Assembly: GCA_900557475.1 (NCBI GenBank)
Contig: USTA01000012.1
Location: forward strand, 1 to 11,054
Origin: an uncultured Clostridium sp.
Lineage (GTDB): Bacteria > Bacillota > Clostridia > TANB77 > CAG-508
Direction of reading: 5' to 3'
Length of the DNA stretch: 11,054 nt
Both the position numbers and the translations under genes were made by a program. The notes beneath the pieces were generated by a model that was given only the letters and a program-made list of their open reading frames with translations, was not told where the DNA came from and ran no database searches. Shown here one piece after another: positions 5,892-11,054 of the stretch; within the stretch, counting starts at the first letter, position 1; each line of letters opens with the position of its first letter.

Positions 5892-7430
5892 TTATTTTTT
5901 TTCTGTATTTTTGTGATTCTTAGATTTTTCATATGTTTCCATCATTTTTATTCTAGTTTTTGTTTTCTTTTCACTATCTTTTATAGAATTTATTCTGTCT
6001 TTGTACTTTGCTTTAAATTTACTATTTTCAGTTTCTGGTCTTCTTTCAAATGGCTTTTTTCCAGACTCTATAAATTTTTTCTCTTTCTTTTCTCTTTTTT
6101 TGATTTCTCGTTTTGTTTCTTTTAGTCTTGAATTTAGCAGCATGTACTGGCTATCGTTTTCCATATCATCAAATTTAAGTTCATCACATATAAGTTGAAT
6201 AATTGCAAGTGCTATAACGTCTGAATCATGTCTTATAGAATCTCCTTCTACTTTAGATAAATCACGTTGAACAAGCCTTACTCCCATATCTTTAGCTTTT
6301 TGTTTATCTGCAAGAACCACATCTGAGCCCTTTAAATTATATTTTTTTATAAACTCTGGTACAATTTCTCCAGTATCATAAATACAATAGTCTATAATAC
6401 CTTGTCCTATATACTCATTTATTGCTTTTATATGATCTGAAAGAGTATATTCATCTGTTTGTCCTAGTTCTGTCATTATATTGCTCACATAAATTTTTAT
6501 ACCTTCTGATTCCTTTATTGCTTTAGCAATTCCTCTTACTAAAAGATTTGGAATAACATTTGTATATAAACTTCCTGGTCCAATCACTATTGCGTCTGCT
6601 TCTTTTATAGCTTCTATTACTCCTGGTGCTGGCATACAATTTGTCGGATTTATATATATTCTATTAATTTTGCTTGCTGTTTCGCTAACATATTCTGGTA
6701 TCTTATCCCTATTTTCAATAACGGTACCATCATCAAGTTCTGCACAAATTTTGATTTCTTCTAGAGTAACTGGCAAAACTTTTCCCGTTATATTCCATAC
6801 TTCTTTTGAAGATTCAATTGATTTTGCAAAGTTCTTGTGTATTTGATTCATAGCTAAGAAATAAATGTCACCGAAACTTAAATTTTTAAGTTGTCCACTT
6901 TCAAACTGCAAGTTAACGAGTTTTTCCATTTCTTCTTCATTATAAGAAAGCGCTACTAAACTTTCCTTAATATCATTTAGTGGTAATACTTGAAGTGCCT
7001 TTCTTGAATTAGTAGGCGTTTTCCCATAGTCTGAAACTGTTACAAGTGCTGTTATATTATCTGTATAATTTTTAAGTCCTCGTAGTACTGTATTTAAACC
7101 ACTTCCTCCACCAATTACAACTATTTTAGGTCCTTGGTTATATACTTTTTTATTAAATATTAATGTATTTACATTTTGACTTTCTTTTCTAGTATCACTT
7201 TCTTCAACTAAAAGTTCTAATGTCCTTTTTTGAGTAAATATAAAGCCTATTACTACTGCTGTAAATCCAATCACAAAAGATACTACAATTTTTAGTATTT
7301 CCATAATTCCTAGTGTATCATGATAAATTAATGTTGAAATTCCATAGCACACAAATATAATCCCTACTAATATAAGTGCTAACCATCTTTTCATTTTTGC
7401 TTTTGGAGTAAACCATTTAAAAAATCCCAT
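5892..7430 (-). CDS. yvcK: YvcK/CofD-like gluconeogenesis factor with N-terminal membrane anchor
   Basis: YvcK proteins bind UDP-sugars such as UDP-GlcNAc and affect carbon flux, cell shape and envelope synthesis. The 512-residue product has two membrane segments (about 15-37 and 43-65), then a CofD-type Rossmann domain with VVIGGGSGLNTVLRGLK (104-120) and GPGSLYTNVIPNLLV (284-298). The segment after the first motif reads TVSDYGKTPTNSRKAL (131-146), whereas classical family members, from memory, have ADDGGSSGRLR there. A lysine/glutamate-rich tail follows from about 441 to the end. B. subtilis YvcK is about 317 residues and soluble, so anchor and tail are both extra. The ATG lies 2 nt after the murB stop, and its ribosome binding site AGGAGAGAGGG is inside the murB end, so the two are probably translationally coupled. 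The usual neighbours rapZ (before) and whiA (after) are missing. Family membership is firm; ligand and function in this variant are inferred. Confidence 0.9.
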   Translation of the reverse strand: MGFFKWFTPKAKMKRWLALILVGIIFVCYGISTLIYHDTLGIMEILKIVVSFVIGFTAVVIGFIFTQKRTLELLVEESDTRKESQNVNTLIFNKKVYNQGPKIVVIGGGSGLNTVLRGLKNYTDNITALVTVSDYGKTPTNSRKALQVLPLNDIKESLVALSYNEEEMEKLVNLQFESGQLKNLSFGDIYFLAMNQIHKNFAKSIESSKEVWNITGKVLPVTLEEIKICAELDDGTVIENRDKIPEYVSETASKINRIYINPTNCMPAPGVIEAIKEADAIVIGPGSLYTNVIPNLLVRGIAKAIKESEGIKIYVSNIMTELGQTDEYTLSDHIKAINEYIGQGIIDYCIYDTGEIVPEFIKKYNLKGSDVVLADKQKAKDMGVRLVQRDLSKVEGDSIRHDSDVIALAIIQLICDELKFDDMENDSQYMLLNSRLKETKREIKKREKKEKKFIESGKKPFERRPETENSKFKAKYKDRINSIKDSEKKTKTRIKMMETYEKSKNHKNTEKK

Positions 7431-7432
7431 TT

Positions 7433-8332
7433 CTAATCCCTCTCTCCTATTATTTTAATTTCTGTTTCTATTTGCCTTCCGAACTTTTTTAATACTTCTT
7501 TTTTTACATAATCTATTAAATTTAATATATCTTTTGCACTCGCATTCCCTTTATTTACAATAAAACCAGCATGCTTTTCTGAAACTTCTGCTCCTCCAAT
7601 GCAAAAACCTTTTAGTCCTGCTTCATCAATTAATTTTGCTGTTATAAAATCTGTTCCTCTCTTAAAAGTGCTTCCTGCACTTGGCATATTTAATGGCTGA
7701 GAATCGATTCTCTTTTTAGCATAACTATTCATCAGTTCTTGTATTTCGTCTTTTTTTCCTTTTTTTAATTTTAAAGTACTTTTTAAAATTATAGTGTTTT
7801 TTTCCTGAAATATACTTTTTCTATATTCAAACTCATGTTCTTTGTTATCTATAATTTTTATTTCATTAGTATCTAAATCTAAATATTTAGTTTTGACTAC
7901 TACATCTTTTAGCTCCATTCCATATGCTCCTGCATTCATAACAAGTGCCCCTCCTAAGGTACCTGGTATTCCTGCTGCAAATTCATATCCTGTGAGTTCA
8001 TTTTGAAGTGCAATATTTGCAATCCTTGCATTAGTTATTCCAGATGCAAATTCAAGTTCATATTCTTCATTTTTAAGTTCTTTTATTTCATAATCTTTAT
8101 TTATATATTTTAATACAATTCCATTTATTCCTTTATCTGTTACAAGTAAATTGCTTCCGTTACCTATAATTGTTACTTTTTTTCCAAGTTTTATTACTTG
8201 CATTAACTTTTCTTCTGTATCTACAATGGCAAAAATTTCTGCATCTCCCCCTACTTTAAATGTGGTATGCCTGCTCATGCTTTCATTGTATTTCACATTT
8301 TCTTTTCCTAAAATATGCTCTAACTCTTTCAT
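7433..8332 (-). CDS. murB: UDP-N-acetylenolpyruvoylglucosamine reductase MurB
   Basis: MurB uses FAD and NADPH to reduce UDP-GlcNAc-enolpyruvate to UDP-MurNAc, the second committed step of cytoplasmic peptidoglycan precursor synthesis. The 299-residue length is normal for the type II form found in Firmicutes. FAD-binding motifs are TTFKVGGDAE (23-32), IIGNGSNLL (55-63) and AAGIPGTLGGALVMNAGAYG (119-138). Catalytic residues by comparison with E. coli are R171 in YRKS, S221 in PSAGSTF and E291 in IETEIKIIGE, so the active site is complete. The ATG is preceded by AGGAGG with an unusually short 3-nt gap; the next in-frame ATG is at codon 19, directly before the conserved RHTTF motif, so the first is preferred. 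It is the first gene of the second block, after a 162-bp gap with a terminator-like hairpin, and is coupled to yvcK downstream. Confidence 0.97.
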   Translation of the reverse strand: MKELEHILGKENVKYNESMSRHTTFKVGGDAEIFAIVDTEEKLMQVIKLGKKVTIIGNGSNLLVTDKGINGIVLKYINKDYEIKELKNEEYELEFASGITNARIANIALQNELTGYEFAAGIPGTLGGALVMNAGAYGMELKDVVVKTKYLDLDTNEIKIIDNKEHEFEYRKSIFQEKNTIILKSTLKLKKGKKDEIQELMNSYAKKRIDSQPLNMPSAGSTFKRGTDFITAKLIDEAGLKGFCIGGAEVSEKHAGFIVNKGNASAKDILNLIDYVKKEVLKKFGRQIETEIKIIGERD

Positions 8333-8371
8333 ACTCCTCCTACTTGTTAATGCTGTTACTTTTTCATAGTT

Positions 8372-8400
8372 ATTTTATCACAAATAATAAAAAAAATCTA
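8372..8400 (-). promoter_or_regulatory. Weak candidate promoter for the murB operon
   Basis: On the minus strand TAGATT (8395-8400), a 17-bp spacer containing a T-run, and TAAAAT (8372-8377) are arranged like a sigma-A promoter about 40 bp before the murB start. The -10 matches 5 of 6 and the -35 only 3 of 6. A promoter is expected here because the hairpin just upstream should end transcription from the previous block. Position supports it more than sequence does. Confidence 0.35.
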
Positions 8401-8440
8401 TTAATTTATTAAATAATATGTAATAGTATTTAATATATGA

Positions 8441-8478
8441 AAATAACATGCAAATACTTTCAGATTTGCATGTTATTT
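8441..8478 (-). terminator. Perfect 15-bp-stem hairpin, likely terminator of the typA block
   Basis: Arms 8441-8455 (AAATAACATGCAAAT) and 8464-8478 are exact reverse complements around an 8-base loop. On the minus strand the 3' arm runs into TTATTTTCAT, a modest U-run as in Rho-independent terminators. It begins about 16 bp after the stop of the 130-residue gene and precedes the murB promoter region. The stem is AT-rich, with only four G/C pairs, which weakens it. It is the clearest hairpin in the window. Confidence 0.65.
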
Positions 8479-8494
8479 AGTATATTATTTTAAA

Positions 8495-8887
8495 TTAATA
8501 TTTGCTTAAAATATTTAGTATTTTATTAAAATCCTCTGATTTTAAGTTTGCTTCAAAGTTTTCTCCTACTTTTCTTATTGTTTTTCCAGCATTTTCGATA
8601 CAATATTCTTCATTTTCCAAAATAATTATGTAAGAAATAGTCCCGTCCCTCGTACCTTCAGCATATTCTTGGTTTAATACAATTTTCTTTATTGCATTAA
8701 TTTCATTTATATCCTTTACTTCTATGGTCTTATTTTCTTTTATCATAGTTACTTTTATTGTTCCTATATTTTCAATATTATTTGTATTGGAATTTTTTTG
8801 TGTATATATTCCTTTTATGATTAATATTGAAGCAATTATGGTTACTACTATAATTACGAATATCAAAGCTTTTGATGATTTTCTCAT
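8495..8887 (-). CDS. Small membrane-anchored protein of unknown function
   Basis: I do not recognise this 130-residue protein. The start MRKSSK is followed by one hydrophobic helix (about 8-26, ALIFVIIVVTIIASILIIK) with positive charge before it, so the N terminus is probably inside and the remaining roughly 100 residues outside the cell. There is no lipobox cysteine and no clear signal-peptidase site, so it is likely anchored. An asparagine-rich linker (about 31-40, KNSNTNNIEN) leads to a small mixed alpha/beta domain with alternating hydrophobic strands (IGTIKVTMI, TISYIIILENEEYCIEN) and a closing helix (SEDFNKILNIL). One cysteine (about 97) is present. AGAGGA lies 8 nt before the ATG, and coding bias matches the neighbours, so it is probably real. 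It follows the O-methyltransferase by 38 bp and has its own candidate extended -10 promoter and a terminator-like hairpin. Confidence 0.75.
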   Translation of the reverse strand: MRKSSKALIFVIIVVTIIASILIIKGIYTQKNSNTNNIENIGTIKVTMIKENKTIEVKDINEINAIKKIVLNQEYAEGTRDGTISYIIILENEEYCIENAGKTIRKVGENFEANLKSEDFNKILNILSKY

Positions 8888-8913
8888 ATCTTTTTTCCTC
8901 TTTTATTTTCTAT

Positions 8914-8922
8914 ATTATATCA
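8914..8922 (-). promoter_or_regulatory. Candidate extended -10 promoter for the small membrane protein
   Basis: The minus strand reads TGATATAAT, a perfect -10 with TG extension, 26 bp before the start of the 130-residue gene and a few bases after the O-methyltransferase stop. No convincing -35 lies 16-18 bp upstream. The same 9-mer occurs before ftsY, but also inside holA coding sequence (around 2927-2935), so it is not specific to promoters in this DNA. Confidence 0.4.
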
Positions 8923-8925
8923 ATA

Positions 8926-9513
8926 TCACACCTGTATTTTCTTTTTTGTTATAGCTAATCCATCTCCCACTTCTAAAATTTCTGTGTCTAAATCTGGATC
9001 TTCAGTTACTTTTTTTATATACTCCCTAAGATGAGTTACTGCTGTTCTTTGTTTGTGCTTATTGTAGTCACTCATTACATATCCTTTATATAAAATATTA
9101 TCAGCAAATATTATACCATCATCTTTTAAAAGTCTTAATGCTTGCTCTAAAAAGAATGGATATTTTCCTTTTGCAGCATCAATAAATACCATATCATATT
9201 TTTCTTCTAGTGTTGGCAAAATTTCTACTGCATCACCTTCAATAATATTAATTTTTTTACTCTTATCAACTATTTTTATGTTTTCCTTCGCTTCTTCTAT
9301 TCTTTCTAAGTCTCTTTCTATTGTATCAATCTTTCCACCATCATTTAAAAAGTAAGAAAAGCAAATAGCGGAATAGCCAACTGCTGTTCCTATTTCTAGT
9401 ATAGCACTTGGCTTTTTTTCTTCCATTATATTTTTTATAGTATTTAAAGTATCATCCATTATAATTGGAATGTGATTTTCTAACGCTTTTTCCTTAATCT
9501 CATTTAAGTTCAT
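8926..9513 (-). CDS. SAM-dependent O-methyltransferase, TrmR/YrrM-like
   Basis: This is a class I methyltransferase of the COG4122 group. B. subtilis YrrM (TrmR) in this group methylates 5-hydroxyuridine in tRNA; the substrate here is inferred only. I take the ATG at 9513 as the start, giving 195 residues: AAGGA (9521-9525) is 7 nt upstream and the ATG lies 4 nt after the typA stop. An upstream ATG at 9570 would add 19 residues that overlap the typA coding end and lacks such a site. The SAM-binding motif I is LEIGTAVGYSA (39-49), the acidic ribose-binding residue is E66 (TIERD), GDAVEILP is at 93-100, VFIDAAKGKY at 109-118 and ADNILYKG at 137-144. D112, D138 and N139 fit the metal-binding triad of the cation-dependent enzymes. 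The context with typA suggests cotranslation and fits a translation-related role. Confidence 0.9.
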   Translation of the reverse strand: MNLNEIKEKALENHIPIIMDDTLNTIKNIMEEKKPSAILEIGTAVGYSAICFSYFLNDGGKIDTIERDLERIEEAKENIKIVDKSKKINIIEGDAVEILPTLEEKYDMVFIDAAKGKYPFFLEQALRLLKDDGIIFADNILYKGYVMSDYNKHKQRTAVTHLREYIKKVTEDPDLDTEILEVGDGLAITKKKIQV

Positions 9514-9525
9514 ATAATTATCCTT
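9511..9525 (-). promoter_or_regulatory. typA stop overlapping the methyltransferase ribosome binding site
   Basis: The last typA codons GAA GGA TAA contain the AAGGA ribosome binding site (9521-9525), and the ATG of the methyltransferase (9511-9513) follows the stop after TTAT. This layout decides the start codon and favours translational coupling. The in-frame ATG at 9526-9528 is immediately next to the site and would have no usable spacing. Confidence 0.7.
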
Positions 9526-11054
9526 CATTTTGAGCTCTTTTTGCTTGTCTTTCTCTTGTTTTTGTATCAAGAATTCTTTTTCTTAATCTAATATTTTGAG
9601 GTGTTATTTCTACTAATTCATCATCTGAGATAAATTCAATAGATTGCTCTAATGACATTTTTACTGGTGGTACTAAACGAAGTGCTTCATCTGAACCAGA
9701 AGCTCTAGTATTAGTTAAGTGTTTTTCTTTGCAAACATTTATTGATATATCTTCGTTTCTTGAGTTTATTCCTACTATCATACCTTCATAAACTTCGGTG
9801 CCAGCTCCAATTAAAAGTTCTCCTCTTAATTGTGCATTATATAATCCATATGTTATTGATGTTCCAGCTTCAAAAGCAACTAATACTCCTCTTGATCTTG
9901 ATTGAATTTCTCCTTTATATGGCTCATATTCTTTAAATACACTTGCCATTGTTCCTTCGCCTTTTGTATCTGTTAAAAACTCTGTTCTATAACCAATAAG
10001 ACCTCTTGCAGGAATGTCAAATTCTATTTTTGTGTGTCCTGGCTCTGCTGGTTCCATATTTACCATTTCTGCTTTTCTTTTTCCTAATTTTTCTATAACA
10101 TTTCCTACACAATCATCTGGAACATTTACGCTAAGTGTTTCTATTGGTTCACATTTTACTCCATCTATTTCTTTAAAAATAACCTTTGGTCTTGATACTA
10201 GAAGCTCAAATCCTTCTCTTCTCATATTTTCAATTAAAATAGATAAGTGTAATTCTCCTCTTCCACAAACTTCAAAGCTTTCTGCTTTATCTGTTTCTTT
10301 TACTCTTAGTGATACATTTCTTTCTAGCTCTTTAAATAATCTATCTCTAATGTGTCTTGATGTTACAAATTTTCCTTCTTTTCCAGCAAGTGGTCCATCA
10401 TTTACACTAAATGTCATAGACACTGTTGGCTCATCTATATTTACAAAAGGAATTTTTTCAGGATGATCTAAATCGCATATTGTGTCTCCAATATTTATAT
10501 CTGAGATACCAGAAAGAGCTACTATATCTCCTGCTTTTATTTCTTCTGCTTCTACCCTTTTTAACCCTTCATATGTAAATAATTTTGCAATTTTTCCTTG
10601 AGTAGTCTTTTCTTCTTTACATATGCTTACTGCACTACTTGCTTTTATTGTTCCTCTTTCAACTCTTCCTACTGCTATTCTTCCTAAATAGTCATCATAA
10701 TCAATATTTGAAACTAATAATTGCATTGGTCCTTCTATTTCACATTTTGGTGGATTTATATGACTTATAATAGTGTCAAAAATACAAGTAATATTATCGC
10801 TTTCATCATTTAAATTCATTTTAGCAATTCCGTTTTTTGCAGATGCATAAATTACTGGGAAATCTAGTTGTTCATCTGTTGCATTTAAGTCCATAAATAG
10901 TTCTAAGACCTTGTCAACTGCTTTTAGTGGATTTGCACCTGGTCTATCTATTTTATTTATAACAACTATTGGTTGTAAATTTAATGCTAATGATTTTTTC
11001 AATACCTCTCTTGTTTGTGGCATTGGTCCATCAAATGCATCAACAACAAGTAGT
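9518..11054 (-). CDS. typA: Ribosome-associated GTPase TypA/BipA (5' end outside window)
   Basis: TypA is a translational GTPase of the EF-G class that binds the 70S ribosome and helps ribosome assembly and stress adaptation. About 511 codons are visible; the frame runs off the window at 11054, and roughly the first 95-100 residues with G1-G3 are missing. The visible part opens with LLVVDAFDGPMPQTR, which in the family follows the DTPGHADFGGEVER element, so the ATG at 11023 is internal and not the start. Visible positions: NKID (G4) 33-36, SAKNG (G5) 71-75, the domain II barrel near 107-200, GRGELHL (EF-G domain III type) 264-270, ARGLIGYR 349-356, then the TypA-specific C-terminal domain with TYGLYNAQLRGELLIG and the basic end RLRKRILDTKTRERQAKR. 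These C-terminal features separate it from EF-G and LepA. The methyltransferase gene follows at once. Confidence 0.97.
   Translation of the reverse strand, partial: LLVVDAFDGPMPQTREVLKKSLALNLQPIVVINKIDRPGANPLKAVDKVLELFMDLNATDEQLDFPVIYASAKNGIAKMNLNDESDNITCIFDTIISHINPPKCEIEGPMQLLVSNIDYDDYLGRIAVGRVERGTIKASSAVSICKEEKTTQGKIAKLFTYEGLKRVEAEEIKAGDIVALSGISDINIGDTICDLDHPEKIPFVNIDEPTVSMTFSVNDGPLAGKEGKFVTSRHIRDRLFKELERNVSLRVKETDKAESFEVCGRGELHLSILIENMRREGFELLVSRPKVIFKEIDGVKCEPIETLSVNVPDDCVGNVIEKLGKRKAEMVNMEPAEPGHTKIEFDIPARGLIGYRTEFLTDTKGEGTMASVFKEYEPYKGEIQSRSRGVLVAFEAGTSITYGLYNAQLRGELLIGAGTEVYEGMIVGINSRNEDISINVCKEKHLTNTRASGSDEALRLVPPVKMSLEQSIEFISDDELVEITPQNIRLRKRILDTKTRERQAKRAQNEG

Noticed and set aside
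5882..5893. AAAATATATTTT palindrome at the yvcK stop
   Set aside because: It is pure A/T, 12 bp, in DNA where such dyads are common, and it has no associated signal.
8333..8440. Riboswitch or small RNA in the leader before murB
   Set aside because: The leader is short (about 40 nt from the candidate promoter) and AT-rich, and shows no recognisable aptamer core or stable stems. The tiny frame ATG AAA AAG TAA in it has no support.
8441..8478. The 15-bp-stem hairpin as a plus-strand terminator or mobile-element end
   Set aside because: No plus-strand gene ends here, there is no transposase, and no target-site duplication is seen. A minus-strand terminator is the simpler reading.
1..11054. CRISPR array, tRNA, rRNA, prophage, insertion sequence or defence system
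   Set aside because: Reading both strands I found no spaced direct repeats, no tRNA-like cloverleaf, no transposase, integrase or phage proteins, and no nuclease or toxin modules other than RuvC. The region is mostly housekeeping.

Overview
The window comes from a very AT-rich, endospore-forming member of the Clostridia (low-GC Firmicutes). The evidence is the AT-rich codon use, strong AGGAG/AAGGA-type ribosome binding sites, a germination protease gene (gpr), and Clostridial-type MurB, YvcK and UPF0182 proteins. I cannot name the species. Every real gene is on the minus strand, so transcription runs from high to low coordinates. The plus strand holds only shadow frames. I see no rRNA, tRNA, CRISPR array, insertion sequence or prophage, and no gene-free stretch longer than 162 bp.

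In transcription order there are two blocks. Block 1 (11054 to about 8441) holds the 3' five-sixths of typA (ribosome-associated GTPase), an O-methyltransferase of the TrmR/YrrM type that is translationally coupled to it, and a small membrane-anchored protein I do not recognise. The small gene has its own candidate extended -10 promoter, and a perfect 15-bp-stem hairpin closes the block.

Block 2 (about 8400 to 1) starts at a weak candidate promoter. It holds murB, yvcK with two N-terminal membrane segments, a glycogen debranching enzyme, ruvC, holA, gpr, ftsY and the start of a UPF0182 membrane protein. Gaps from murB to holA are 2, 28, 14 and 20 bp, so these five genes look like one operon. 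Gaps of 60-74 bp precede gpr and ftsY, and each holds a candidate promoter. The one before gpr resembles a forespore sigma-G promoter.

Most genes are housekeeping: peptidoglycan precursor synthesis (murB, with the UDP-GlcNAc-linked regulator yvcK), glycogen breakdown, DNA repair and replication (ruvC, holA), spore germination (gpr), membrane protein targeting (ftsY) and translation (typA). No undescribed multi-gene system is visible. The points most worth a second look are: a single-base insertion breaking ruvC in its 14th codon; a YvcK variant lacking the usual DDGGSSG-type motif and carrying a membrane anchor and a basic tail; the sigma-G-like promoter with an overlapping near-perfect 20-bp palindrome before gpr; the unknown anchored protein; and a gene order lacking rapZ, whiA and rpsT where relatives often carry them.
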